Assembly (NCBI GenBank): GCA_920105625.2
Contig: OV050032.1
Span: 195,034,571 to 195,098,570, forward strand
Origin: Clusia tigrina
Lineage: Eukaryota; Arthropoda; Insecta; Diptera; Clusiidae
Length of the DNA stretch: 64,000 bases
Direction: 5' to 3'
The position numbers and the translations under genes were made by a program. The notes under the pieces are model-generated. The model saw nothing but the letters and a program-made list of their open reading frames with translations. It did not search any database and was not told the origin of the DNA. Position 1 is the stretch's first letter, and each line of letters opens with the position of its first letter. Positions 9,246 to 20,702 of this stretch are shown piece by piece.

Positions 9246-11280
9246 TTAGTAATGGCGGCGATAGGACCGAGACCTCTGCCATTGCCGCAGTTCGTATTGG
9301 TACAGTGCCGTTGCATCCAATGCCGGTGCGTTGGACACACGTACCGTGTACATAGCCGCATTGGAGGCATACTGAGGCGTGTTGTGCTGAATGGGTATCA
9401 GAACGATAACGTGCATGTTGTTCGGCTCGTTTGGATCGTCTGGATTGCGAACTGGGTCCTGATAGAAGTAGGGATTGGCCACGGTGGCATTGTGATTGGT
9501 GTTAGCGTCTATGTTCGCATTAATGTGGAAGTTGGAATTAATGGCTGTGTACTGGTATGGTAGCGGCGTGGGGCTTGGACTGCGGCTGGGGTACTGGTAC
9601 GGTATTGGGAACGGATTCGAATGGCGCAATGGGCTGGGAGCGCGGCGCCGGCGTCTGTTTGTGGGCACATTTGTGTCCGTACTTGCACTTCGACTCCCAT
9701 TCTGATCTTCGAATGTGGTCGAGCTGGAGGTCTGGTGGGCAGTCGTTTGAAACGAGTTGTAAGCGTAATTGTATTCTGAAACGCGCTCTTGATACTGTTC
9801 CTTGGGATGATTTGTGGAATTGAGTGCATTACTTTGTGGTGCTCCACCAACAGCCGTGTCCATCTTGGTCTCCTCTGATGGGTCAATAGCAGCCGCAAGC
9901 GGATTCGAATGCAGATAATTCTCAGACCGATTGTACGACGAAACTGACGGCACTGTAGCGTTCAATATGAATGGGCGTGGTGATTGGCCCAAAGCGACTT
10001 TCTCATCACTGGTCGTAACAGTTGTTGGCAACTGCTTGGGAGGCATTTCAACTTCCGTGTGCACCGATAGTGTATCCATGCTAGGAGAAGATGGTGTCGT
10101 GTGTGTAATATCTACTTCGCTCTGACTGTCGGTTTGGCTGCCACTGCCACTATCGTCGCAGCAGTTGTAAGTGCAGCCGGGTTCTTGACACATGTCGCAA
10201 CACTGACCAAACTCTTTGGTTTCTGGCTTAGGACCGACATATTCGTAGGTGCAACCCGGTTCCGGGCAAATATCACAGCTTTGCCCGAAATTCCTTGTAG
10301 ATGCTGGTTGTTTCAGCTCGCTGTGATATATACTAGTACGATGTACATTGTCTGCAATGTCGATCTGTGTTAACTCTATGTGGGGAACCCATTTTGTACT
10401 TACAGCAATTGATGTGGTCATATTTTCAGATGCTACTTACCTTGACATGGAACTGCTTTAGCGGAACCATTTCCATCATGTGTTACTGCCATCTGTGCAG
10501 AAAGATGCTTCCCTTGAGACCCGGTAGTTTCAGGCACCAAATTTCCATCATGTGATATGTTCATCTCTGCAAGTGGACGAGACGGATCTATTTCAATGGG
10601 CATATTACCAGATGAATGCTTACCTGCAGCTTCACAAGCTGTTGCTTCGTGTTCAATCGACACTTGTGAAACCTTCATTTCTGCTATTGCACGGTTATCT
10701 AGAAACGTAACTGCTTCTTCGGGCCTATATCCATCATGTGATATTCCCATCGCTGGAAAGGAAACTTTATTACCTTAGAGACGGAACTGTTCATGAACAT
10801 ATGACCAGATGGGCGCTTACCTGCAGATGGCGCTGTTTTAGACGACAAAATCGCAGCATTTGAAATTGCCACCTCCGCCAGTGGAACAGCAACTTGAGAG
10901 CGAGCTCCTTCACCGAGCATATTCCCAACATGTGATAGTGACCTCTCTGCAAATCGAAAATTGTCTAGATCCAGATGTTTCAGGGTAATTATTATCGAGG
11001 GGCCGTTACCTTCAGAGGCGTCCGTTCCAAAAATAGTCATATCTACAGCAAATGGCGGAATACCTGCAGACGGTGTTTTTTTATCGGCGAGACTCCGAGT
11101 TTGTGATATTGTGATTGCGTTTCCCCACGGACCTTGCGAGCCTTGCGGAGCATGTGCTTCTACGGGCTTCACCCCAACAATTTTGTGCACATTTTCTGCT
11201 TTCCCTTGGGACTTTCCCGCACCGTGGTTGGAACTATAGCGTTGTGATTTTTTGGACGTCTTTTTATTGTTCTTGCCCAT
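9246..11280 (-). CDS. five-exon gene with tandem symmetric exons, function unknown
   Basis: I do not recognise the product. Proposed exons (minus strand): 11280-11064, 10946-10821, 10752-10624, 10566-10441 and 10351-9246. They total 1704 nt, which is exactly 567 codons plus stop. Introns are 117, 68, 57 and 89 bp, all GT-AG; the last has a perfect CAAG/gtaagt donor and ttgcag acceptor. Exons 2-4 are 126, 129 and 126 bp, each phase 1 to phase 1, and encode related 42-43 residue units with L/ISHxGN near the start. The basic N-terminus begins MGKNNKKTSKKSQRY. Exon 5 has two CDxCxEPGCTY motifs about 28 residues apart, a Ser/Thr/Asn-rich middle, an RRRRR-APSP basic patch and a Tyr/Asn/Pro-rich end. 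There is no signal peptide or membrane segment. Introns 1 and 3 are also open in frame, so retention would keep the frame. A ttcattgcag acceptor just upstream of the ATG suggests a 5' UTR intron. The gene structure is well supported; the function is unknown. Confidence 0.75.
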
Positions 11281-12350
11281 TTTCTCCACACACTGCAATG
11301 AAATGGAAGTTCCCTCCAAAGCAACGGTTTGTAAGAAAAAAATTCTTCCTTGGGCGTTTTTTTGTCTAGTTTTCAGCGGGATTTTTTTTTGGTTCGCGTT
11401 AATTAACTTTTGGCACAATTGGTTTGGCAAAATATTTACAAATCTTGAAAACTACTCCGGACGTTTAGCAATTGTATGTCTGGCAAAGCAATTGAACGTG
11501 AATGTGGCCTTCGGACCACACTTCGCCGCACGCTCCTTAGAAATGCGATTTCACAGGAAATAAGCGGCAGTGTTGCCAAACCAGCGGCTGGGGAAATTTT
11601 CTATAACGACTTTTTTCCTTACGATTTGTGGATTTTTGTCTACTTTTCTGGTGGCGTGGCTTTTTCTACCACGGATGCAGTCTACTGTCCAGAATTCGAC
11701 ACCAATGGAAAACGGTACGAATCACAAAAAAGAACTATTTCGGAATATAAAACTTCTGAATTAAATATTCGTCTGCGGCTGTGTTATAGAATTTTGAGGA
11801 ATTTTACAATGTCTCTTCGACAAAAATCTTACGAGTGTTCAAATTCGAGGATATAAATTTGGCTCGAGGAAATAGCGGGCGAAGCAGGGTACTTCTTAGC
11901 AAGTTGGAGAAGGAGAAATTCAAAATGCCAAGTGCAATAGTCGCAGAGTGTGAGTCTAATCGTCGACACTTTCAAGGAAATTTCGAAACATATTTGCGAG
12001 GACGACGTAGGTAGGTTAGATGGCTGTCCTAAGACCCACTTAGGGCTGTTCAAGGTCCATGGTGGCGAGGACGACGTAAATGCACAGCGAGCGAAAATTT
12101 CTTCAAAAAGTTGAATTAAAATCCCTTCAATTAAGCCTATCAAAGACTTTCAATACAGTAAACCAACTGATCTGCCAAAAGATGTTAGCAATGAGCCGAG
12201 GGTAAACCTAGATCGTTGAGACTTGGACCCTTGGTAACAAGGGAAATGTCATTGAATGTTGTAACAACAGTGCCAAGAACCGCAGCGGAAGGTACGTTAA
12301 TTTCCAAGATGCCATCATACCCGAATAATACGAACAGCAGGCAACCTCAC
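11281..12350. other. upstream region, no recognised gene
   Basis: The part next to 11280 is probably promoter and 5' UTR of the minus-strand gene. Open frames at 11252-11563 and 11476-11856 (plus) show no recognisable domain. Confidence 0.4.

Positions 12351-12351
<1 letters not shown>

Positions 12352-12386
<35 letters not shown>
12352..12386. repeat. (GA)n microsatellite
   Basis: A pure GA run of about 17 repeats. Confidence 0.95.
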
Positions 12387-12390
<4 letters not shown>

Positions 12391-12689
12391 AGTTGAAGGT
12401 GATTTCTCCTCTAAATCAAATCACAATATAGTTCTTTATAGATACGATTTTCTGTTTGAGAACAGATTTCTTTTTTAAAGTTGGGTTGGCCCAACAAGAA
12501 TAGTAATCAGCAAATGACAAGGTCGAAAGGGGCCTTGCCTATGACAAAGGGGACTCAATTTTCAGAAGCAATTTCTTTCGAAATCTCGGGAATAGCAAAC
12601 CTGGTCCCCATAGTAGAAAAATCGTTGCTAATAAGTAAGAACCGCTTAAATAAATCACATTCGCCTCTAGATTTTAGGGAGTACAGAAG

Positions 12690-13066
12690 GGAAACTTAGA
12701 GGGAATTTAAACAGAAGGGAGACTTAGAGGTAATATAAAGGGAAGGAGACTTAGAGGGAATATAATCAGAAGGGAGACTTTGAGGGAATGTAAACGTAAG
12801 GGAGACTTAGAGGGAATATAATCAGAATGAAGACTTAGAGGGAATGTAAACAGAATGAAGAGGGAATATAAACTTAAGGGAGACTTAGAGGGAATGTAAA
12901 CGTAAGGGAGACTCAGAGGGAATATAATCAGAATGAAGACTTAGAGGGAATGTAAACAGAATGAAGAGGGAATATAAACTTAAGGGAGACTTAGAGGGAA
13001 TGTAAACGTAAGGGAGACTTAGAGGGAATATAATCAGAATGAAGAGGGAATATAAACAGAAGAGAG
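12690..13066. repeat. purine-rich minisatellite, about 27 bp unit
   Basis: Units are built on gagacttagagggaat plus ataatcagaa or gtaaacgtaag. Variant units alternate in a higher-order block of about 106 bp: the cagaatgaagagggaatat junction recurs at 12851 and 12957. The array lies upstream of the TAF10-like gene. Confidence 0.85.
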
Positions 13067-13646
13067 GGGCAATTTGAACCAACGAACTAAAATTATTTCT
13101 TCACTGAACGATATAATCATTAATTTTAAACATAAACTGTTTACCATTAAGTTCAGCCGCGGTCCTCTAAAACAAAAAGGTCCGTTTTTTGTCCGCATAT
13201 CGTCTTCAGTTAAAAGTGAATATGAGAATACATCATTAAATCGAAATTCCCTCGTCCTCATAATTGCAACTTTGGCAGTGGAATAATGCAATTTCAACCG
13301 TTGAACCGCAGCCCCCTTAGCATTATCCGATCACTAAAAGAAATATGCAAAATATTCTCCATTTTTCTTTTTCTGGCACTACTTGAAAGGGATTTTTTCC
13401 GCCTCTTTGCTTCACATTCGCAGTCGCCAAGTCCAACGAGTGACAATTCAACGAGTGAAAATTGAAACTTTCTGGAATGAGACCAAATCCCGTCGAGTCG
13501 GCCATATTTTGAAAGTTGCTGACGTCAGCACAGCGCTGACATATCAAGAAAATAACGATTCAATCGAATCGTGTCGTAGAGTCGCACATTTTGCAGAGCA
13601 GTTACGAATAGTACAAAAAAATAGAATCAAAATTAAATCCATTAAA

Positions 13647-14393
13647 ATGATTGGCACAAACTTCGGAATTTATCGTCCACCTGTGATTGAGCCCCCGCCT
13701 GAAGTCGTAGCGGAGAAGAACCAAAATAAAGGCAGGGACAAGGCCACCAATTTGAAACCGACTATTAAGCCCAATGGGACTGATTTGTACGGTGACGAAG
13801 AGTGTGTATATGGAGATCTCCGTAAGACGTTTGCTACGCGGAAACTGTATAGATTTGTGCACGGTCTGAAGAAGTACGTGCCCACCATACCGGATGAGTG
13901 CACACAACATTTTCTGGCTCCTTACGGTTTCCATTCGGACGACCAGCGCCTCGTGCGCCTCATTTCAGAAGCCTCACTTCAATTCATATCGCAGGTGATC
14001 GCACAGACGAAGAAACGTTACGAGCCCTGCCGCACTGTCGTAACCAGGCGCTTCACATATTGGGTAAGTGAGCGGGTGCTATCGTCGAGTATGGTATATA
14101 AACAAAATCTTCGAAAATCATGTTTCTTGAGCCCAGTTTGGAGCCGTACACCATTCAAATGTTCTCTTCCACAGGTACCGTGGGAGTATAAGATACGTAC
14201 GTATAAGCTTACAATGGATGATCTGATCCCGGTTATACACCAGCACGGTTTCAAAGAGCGGCGCGCCACCACAATTCGTCGTAATCTGAAGCAGTTGGTG
14301 GGCGATTCTAAATACAAAGAGGAAACGGGCACGGTCTCTAACAAACCAGTCAAAAGGAATTCACTTGGTGTCCCTAAAAATCGGTCGAACTGA
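13647..14393 (+). CDS. TAF10-like TFIID/SAGA histone-fold subunit
   Basis: Two exons, 13647-14063 and 14175-14393, give 211 residues. The 111 bp intron has a TGG/gtaagtg donor and ttccacag acceptor, is phase 0 and has no in-frame stop. Family markers: VPTIPDECTQHFL (TAF10: tPtiPDxvtxxyL), GFHSDDQRLVRLISEASLQFISQV (Gfxxxdprix-RLIsLAaqkFIsdi) and YKLTMDDLIPVIHQHGF (YxLTmeDLxpaLxeyGi). These form the histone fold after an acidic/polar N-terminus. TAF10 heterodimerises with TAF3 or TAF8 in TFIID and with SPT7-like proteins in SAGA; drosophilids have two paralogues. This copy is divergent (LISEAS for LISLAA, a long basic tail after residue 185), so it could be a specialised paralogue. The start is the AAAATG at 13647; upstream codons look non-coding. 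A polyadenylation signal follows at 14523. Confidence 0.82.
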   Translation: MIGTNFGIYRPPVIEPPPEVVAEKNQNKGRDKATNLKPTIKPNGTDLYGDEECVYGDLRKTFATRKLYRFVHGLKKYVPTIPDECTQHFLAPYGFHSDDQRLVRLISEASLQFISQVIAQTKKRYEPCRTVVTRRFTYWVSERVLSSSMVYKQNLRKSCFLSPVWSRTPFKCSLPQVPWEYKIRTYKLTMDDLIPVIHQHGFKERRATTIRRNLKQLVGDSKYKEETGTVSNKPVKRNSLGVPKNRSN

Positions 14394-14522
14394 GTTTATG
14401 ATCTATGATGATGAACTCGGAAGGTCCTGTCACTAGTTAATTGAACTTTGAACCTCATTTTATAACTTTGTAAATGTTTTAAAGACCTGAAGTGTTTTCC
14501 TGCGTGAGAGGCAGTTATAATC

Positions 14523-14528
14523 AATAAA
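14523..14528 (+). promoter_or_regulatory. polyadenylation signal AATAAA
   Basis: AATAAA lies 130 bp downstream of the TAF10-like stop codon on the same strand, at a normal 3' UTR distance. Confidence 0.7.
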
Positions 14529-14559
14529 TACATTTTTGAGATCCTTATACATTGTTTGG

Positions 14560-15640
14560 TTAAGATTTAGGTTTAGGTTGATGTGGCGCCAAGAAGCTCA
14601 CTTAGGCACAAATAATGGCCCATTGTGATACCACGGATGGGGCGCTGACCACCCAAGTCGAGTATAGTTACCGCTTAGACGATGAGCGCCTGTGCAGCAC
14701 CGCACCGTAGTTGCATATAGAACAATATTTAATACAGTTGCGGGATGACTAATAACCATGATATTAGACGGAATAATCGTATTTGAGAGAAGCTTCTTAA
14801 TAGGAGATGCGTGCACGGCACTTCCTGTGTTGGCTGTATTAGACTTCACATAATAATCCAAATTTTATAGTTATAAATCGGTTGAAATTTTGGGTGTGGT
14901 GATAATAAATGAGCACCAATGATGTAGAAACATACGGGCGAGTGATCTCCAGCTGTGTGGGGTTATTAGAGACAATAAAATGTTCAACCACTGAGAAAGG
15001 GAAATTAAGCCTACAAATTAAGAACACACAAATCGTGGTTTATAAGGACATATTCCTAATTCTTAGTTGCTTAGATAAGTGAAATAAGATATTCCGAATG
15101 CATCTTTTTCGCCTTCTCCACACTCACATAACATCGCTGATCGTCTGGATATCGTCTCATACCAAATATAGTCCTCTCCTCTTGCAAGATATCAACCTTG
15201 TTGCCAAAAGAAAACTCATCGCAAGGCGTCTCTCCGCTTTTCGCCGCATTTGGCCCGTGGCTCTAAATATCGAAATTTCCATCAAACCAGCAACTAGAAA
15301 GTCAAGTTCAGATCCACCCTAGGATGTTACCATCATCCAGCGTCAACAAACAACTACTCATCCGTGCAAAACAAAGTACAAATCCAGCAATATACAGGCA
15401 GCATTTTTATAGAAATAAAAAACGTTTTCGATGTTGTCTTCGGGGACGATTTATGAAAATTTGTGAACGTAACCAGAAAGGATGCTCTTTGGACTTAGTA
15501 TGATGCCTCTTTGGACTTCGGTCGTGGTGTTCTCACCTTCAGACTGTGTTTCGTGGCTTCCTCAATGACAAAAATACCGGGAGTATATCAATTATGTATC
15601 CTGGAATTATTACTTTGAATAAATGTAATAAATGAAAATA
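14560..15640. other. no recognised gene
   Basis: The stretch contains short open frames only. A segment near 14585-14645 (tggcgccaagaagctcac, cccattgtgataccac) resembles a transposon 3' UTR, but I cannot assign it. Confidence 0.35.
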
Positions 15641-15650
15641 TGTAAATGAC

Positions 15651-16500
15651 AACTGGAAATTTGTGTTTACTGACGGATCCAAAACTAACGACTCGACTTT
15701 TTTCGCTGTTGTCACACAGGACGACATATTTACAAAGGGCCTGCTAACAAATTATTGCTCTGTTTATACTGCTGCAGCGCTCGCCATCCATGAAGCTTTA
15801 CTTTATACAATAAACAATGCCGGAAAATTCTGTATCTGCACCGATAATCTATCTTCGATTAATGCCTTTAGCAATAACTATCGTATATCCAGCATTAGGG
15901 ATAAACTAATAAAACATACAAGCGCAACAAAGATCATGTGGGTTCCTGGTCATTGCGGTATCTACGGTAACGAATTCGCTGACAATGTTGCCAAATGCGC
16001 CCATAAGTCTGCCGCCATCGCCTTTGAAACACGCAAAAAAAAGAGACATCAACCACGCTGTGGAAGCTCACTTCAACGCAAAACTCATCTCGGAATGGAG
16101 TACGTTTCACCATCACTATAAGGATCTAAGCCCGCTACGCATAAAGCCGGTGTACCCAACAACAGCGAGCTCTCAGGAAATTGCGATATTTACTCGCCTT
16201 CGATTGGGCCACACAGAACTCACGCATGACTCCGTGTTAACTGGTAGTTTAAGCAGCTGCAATTACTGTAATGCAACTGCTATCTCTGCGAATGCACGTA
16301 CTCAGCGAATGCCCTGCCTTTTCGACTGTCAGGAAAACTTTGTTCAGTTCAATAACACCATCCACCAGTGTGCCCTGCCATCCAACTTACTCAACGAACC
16401 GTCTGGTAGTAATTTGATCACTATCTTTCCACCAGTGTGCCCTGCCATCCAACTTACTCAACGAACCGTCTGGTAGTAATTTGATCACTATCTTTATATT
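15651..16500 (+). pseudogene. I-like retrotransposon RNase H fragment
   Basis: The reading is FVFTDGSK, SVYTAAALAIHEA, ICTDNLSS, IMWVPGHCGIYGNEFADN. These are the four RNase H blocks; the second lacks the catalytic Glu (YTAAA where the family has YTAEA). After a one-base slip in an A-run near 16036 it continues in another frame as LISEWSTFHHHY and FTRLRLGHTELTHD. A 67 bp direct duplication closes the copy (16362-16495). Truncated at both ends. Confidence 0.85.
16362..16495 (+). repeat. 67 bp direct tandem duplication
   Basis: Two identical 67 bp copies (16362-16428 and 16429-16495), each starting ccaccagtgtgccctgcc, lie at the end of the RNase H fragment. Confidence 0.95.
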
Positions 16501-16559
16501 CGTCTCGCTTTGCAATATTGCTAATATGCTTTAAAATTTAACTAATACCTAAAACCATA

Positions 16560-17632
16560 TTCGAAAAGCAATACAAGCACTCAAAAGTATCAATGCTTAT
16601 TCCGAGAATTAACTCAACCCTTTCTAGAAAAATCTTGGAAATGTCTCTTCACAGATGCCTCCTCTATGGATAGCAACGCCTCATTTGCTGTAGTGGACGA
16701 TCTCGGAAACACCGTTAGTACTGGCCTTCTACAACCACATTGTTCTGTATATACAGCTGAGTCTATAGCAATCCTTCAAGCAGCTCTTCACGCTTCCAAA
16801 TCAAACTGCAAATACTTGATTTGCACTGATAGCCTATCGACAATATCTGCTCTGATGAACTATGCGAACAAAAGTAACCTTATAATAAACATTCGCAACA
16901 TTTTAGATCAATATAGAACTAACATCAAAATTATGTGGTTGCCAGGTCATGCGGGTATCATTGGTAATGAAATTGCTGACGAAAGGGCGAAATTAGCTAC
17001 AAAACAGCCTCTACATCTCATTTATTCTACAGAAAAGAAAGATTCACTCAGAGCAATAGATTATTATCTAAATAGATTAAGAATGGACAAATGGCGAAAC
17101 ATTACCCACCACTATGCCAATATGAACGTAGATGGTACGAAGGCAATGTACCCTCCGAACAGTCGTTGCGACAACTTACAAGCTTTCACCCGCCTTCGAA
17201 TCGGACACACAAACCTCACACATATACACTTACTAAAAGGCTCTGGAATACAATCCTGTCCATATTGCAATTCAACTCCTCTGACAGTAACTCATATTCT
17301 CGATGAATGCACACAATTTTCCGTAATACGAATTAAGATTTTTCAAGATCAATCCCCATCAAACTTTTTAAAAACAATAAATAATGTGAACATACTAAAA
17401 ATGAACAATTTCTTAATTCAATCAAACATAAACCATTTAATATAATTATTTATAACTTTAGCTTTACTCCATTTTTAAATTTTATGTAAGTATTTTATAT
17501 TTAGTAAAATAACTTATCATGATGCCTATATGTACCAGAGAGCCAAAAGCCTTGCCAGCTAGTGCTCCTTTATTATGTATTCTAATTATTAATAATTATT
17601 GTACATATAATAATAATAATAATAATAATAAC
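16560..17632 (+). mobile_element. 5'-truncated I-like non-LTR element with intact RNase H frame
   Basis: An uninterrupted frame (about 16631-17445) reads KCLFTDASS, VYTAESIAILQA, LICTDSLSTI, IKIMWLPGHAGIIGNEIADERAK. All four RNase H acidic residues (D, E, D, D) and the active-site His are present. It ends with FTRLRIGHTNLTH and a CX2CX8HX4C knuckle (CPYCNSTPLTVTHILDEC). The 3' UTR ends in a (TAA)n tail at 17608-17632, the hallmark of I-clade elements. RT and endonuclease are missing, so this is a 5'-truncated insertion. It abuts the tail of the minus-strand I-like element. Confidence 0.88.
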
Positions 17633-17885
17633 TAATATGATTTTTTTTTCTTTTTATTTATTTTTTTTTATATCATGTTTAGTGGTATAATTAATTATAC
17701 AAACAACTTAACGTTAAGCTTAAAGCTAAGGCACTAAAGTCTAGGGTTTTCGGCCTATATTTTATTTTATTGTAGTTGATGCGTTAAATTCCAAAAAATA
17801 TTTCGGAGGATCTTAGTATTTTTATGAATATGGAGATGTTTTCGCTTGTTATGTTGGTTATTAATTCTTTTATTGTTTTATTATA

Positions 17886-19597
17886 AGGGGTTTTTGAATA
17901 AGAGCGCTACAAAAGTTTTTTTTAAAATAAAACAAAACCGGTTTTAGATATCAATGAAAGTACGTTCGATGCCATTATGTATGGAACTCGATTTCTTTTG
18001 CATGGCCACCACGGGCACGCTTGCAGAAGTCCAGACGCTGAACCCAATTTTCAACGGTTTTCAAGCATAAATCGGCCGATACTGCTGCAATTTCACGTTC
18101 GATATTCGTACGAAGTTCATCAATCGTCGCTGGCTTGTTGGCATAGACCATAGACTTGACGTAGCCCCACAGGAAGTAATCTAACGGCGTCAAATGGCCA
18201 TTTCGTGAGATAACACGTTCACCAAACTTGGTTTGCAGTAAATTGATTGTGGCATTCGCTGTGTGGCTTGTGGCGCCGTCCTGTTGGAACCACATGTCCT
18301 CCAAGTCCATATTATCCAATTGGGGCCCAAACATATTCGGTTATCATTGAACGGTAGCGATTCGCATTCACAGTAATGGGTCTTGATCATCACGGAAGAA
18401 GTACGGCCCAATGACGCCGCCGGCCCATAAACCGCACCAAACCGTAATTTCTTCGGGATGCAATGATGACTCATGGAGTACGTGTGGATTGCTGTCTAAC
18501 CAATAACGCATATTTTGCTTATTGACGAAGCCATTCAGCCAGAAATGAGCCTCATCAAGCTGAAGATGATTTTCCGATGAAAATCCGAACCATTTTCAAG
18601 TTGTTGCTCAGTCCAATTAACGAACATACGACGCTTATGTTGGTCAAGCGGCTTCAGTTCTGGCGTCAATTTGATCTTGTAAGGATGTAGGCCAAGATCT
18701 TTTCGCAAAATTCGCCACAACGACGTCACAGAGATGCCCAACACTTGAGAACGACGTGTGAGAGACACATTTGGGCTTTCTTGAACTGAAGCCTCAGCGG
18801 CAGCACTATTCTCGACACTACGGGCACTTCTTTGTCTCACTGGCACGGGAACATTTTGTACTGTGCCTGTGGATTCAAATTTTTCCACTAGACGCTCAAT
18901 TGTTGATCTGCTAGGACAATTATGACGACCATAAATTGGACGTAGCGCTCTTAAAGTTGAGGCGACTGACTCCGAATTTCGGTAGTAAATTTTAATAATT
19001 TCAACTCGTTGTTGGCTCGTATATCTTTGCATAATGAAATGGCAAACCTTACTGAAGAGAAATGTCAAAAGAGCGGGAAAAAAGATGGCGTCGTTTGCTG
19101 TCAATATCGATCTTGATGCAACGACACAGGTGGTGCAGGTAAGTGACGTTTCCTAGCCAATTCTGTTTTGTTGTTCTCTTTCGGTCTCGGTTCTGTCAAA
19201 TTATGAAAACCGGTGCCGCCAAAAAATTTGCCGCACTTTATTGAAATTATCGAAACATAAAATTTTGCTGTTTGTAAATTTTATTAATTTATTATTAAGT
19301 GAAAATAATAAAATGGGTAAATTTTGTGTAATATGCCGCAAAAGTTGGGGCAAAGAAAATGTGAAGTGTTTCAAAGTTCAAAGTGACGAGAATATCTCAG
19401 CCGTTATAAAACTAAAATTTCAGCCGTCAAAGAAAATTTTCGTCCGTTACTACAAATATTCTCATGCCTCCGGAACCCGCCTGCTGACTATTTTGACAGA
19501 AGCGAGATCTGAATTCTCTCAAAATTTATCTGCACCACCTGTGTCGTTGCATCAAGATATCGATTTACTTTTGTAGCGTTTCTTTTGAAAAACCCTT
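17886..19597 (-). mobile_element. DD41D (rosa-type) mariner, damaged, copy A
   Basis: Terminal inverted repeats match at 17886-17914 and 19568-19597 (tttttgaataagagcgctac against tttttcaaaagaaacgctac). A TA precedes the left end. The transposase runs on the minus strand from MQRYTSQQRVEI at 19032: HTH region, a RRSQVLGISVTSLWRILRK block, FSDEAHF (first Asp, after a one-base frameshift at about 18555), MWFQQDGATSHTA (second Asp) and LTPLDYFLWG (third Asp), ending near 17975. Nine residues between the second and third Asp are missing compared with copy C. It sits inside the 3' part of the I-like element. The 5' side contains a 391 bp segment between 29 bp inverted arms. Confidence 0.85.
19110..19558. 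repeat. 29 bp perfect inverted arms around a small open frame
   Basis: Arms at 19110-19138 and 19530-19558 are exact reverse complements (gatgcaacgacacaggtg core). The 391 bp interior has, just after the left arm, a consensus splice donor (gtgcag/gtaagt). An open frame starts MGKFCVICRKSWGKENV at about 19311 and runs into the right arm. The CxxC followed by basic and aromatic residues looks like the start of a zinc-binding domain, but I cannot name it. The structure sits between the mariner A transposase start and its 5' terminal repeat. Confidence 0.7.
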
Positions 19598-19598
19598 T

Positions 19599-20702
19599 GA
19601 GGCATATCTGGTCTGTTATGTTGCATTCTGAAATGATGTGCTGGAAGGAGACGGTAGTTTGGTTGCAGATTGGAATACGGTGTAAATAGGTGGGAGTGGG
19701 TTAATCTCGTGTGTCCTGTTCTGAAGCGGATGTACTTTTGAAGATATTTTTTTGGAATATTTGAAGGATATGTTGGTGCTTTTCCGGATGGGCTTATTAA
19801 TTTATAGTGGTGTTGGTAGTTTTGCCACTCTTGTTGTGTCTTAGAGATATAGAAATTCGATATTACTTGCTTGATGTCCAGTTTGTGTTGGGTTGATTTG
19901 TTTATTATTGGAGCTGTTGCGCTAAATTTTGCTAGTTCATCTGCTTTGCTATTTCCTTGAATTCCAGCATGTCCGGGAATCCACATTAGTTTTATTTTGT
20001 CTGCGTGTTGTGAGAGAATATCACGGATTTCGCAAATAGTATCGTTTTGGTGGGAAGTGTTTATAGTGGCTTTGATGCAGGACTGTGAGTCGGAGCAAAT
20101 GATGTGCTTGCCTTTCTGATTTTCGAAAAGTTTCACAGCATCAAGCACCGCTTCTGCTTCGGCAGTAAAGATTGAGCAATTATTATTGAGTTGTGTTAAT
20201 TGTGCGGCCTTGTAGTTATTGTTCACAATTGCATAGCCAACACCAGATTCAGATTTCGACCCATCGGTGTAATGAAAAAGCCAGTTGTTTGCTTTATGCG
20301 TTTCCATTATATCATTGAAAGCTATTCGATAGACTCGGTGACTTGTGGATTGTTTTGGGAGGTGCATTAGAGAGGTGATAATACTGCTTTTTTGGAGGAA
20401 CCATGGTGGTCGGCAAGGGGTAAACTTCTTCCGTGGTCTTGGATCGAGCTCAATTTGGAGGATAGCTTGGGTTATTTTATCTTCGTTTTCTTTTGATTTC
20501 GTTTTCTGTATCGAAGCTTTGCTGACGTTGTATTTGTAGGGTAGAAGTTGTTGTTCCGTTGGGATTAGTAGTTTTGTTGCAAGTTTCATTGTGCATACAT
20601 TTATTCTGTCGCGGAGTGTTCCTAGTCCGGATTCTGTCTTTGTAAAATTTTCAGTGGTGTTGTTCGAAAGGCACCCAGTCCATATCGTGCAGCGGCGTTT
20701 TA
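19599..20702 (-). pseudogene. I-like RNase H and zinc-knuckle segment
   Basis: The minus-strand frame reads AAARYGLGAFRTTP (RT tail), TESGLGTLRDRI, then FHYTDGSK, SIFTAEAEAVLDA, ICSDSQSC, IKLMWIPGHAGIQGNSKADELAK. All four RNase H acidic residues are present. It continues with FRTGHTRLTH and a knuckle remnant (FQHIISEC after a frame change). The segment is cut by mariner A on the 3' side and mariner B on the 5' side. Confidence 0.85.

Noticed and set aside
10753..10774. 21 bp mini-intron (gtaataaag ... cctttccag) in the unknown gene
   Set aside because: Far below the workable intron size. The 68 bp intron from the stronger donor at 10820 to the same acceptor restores the frame.
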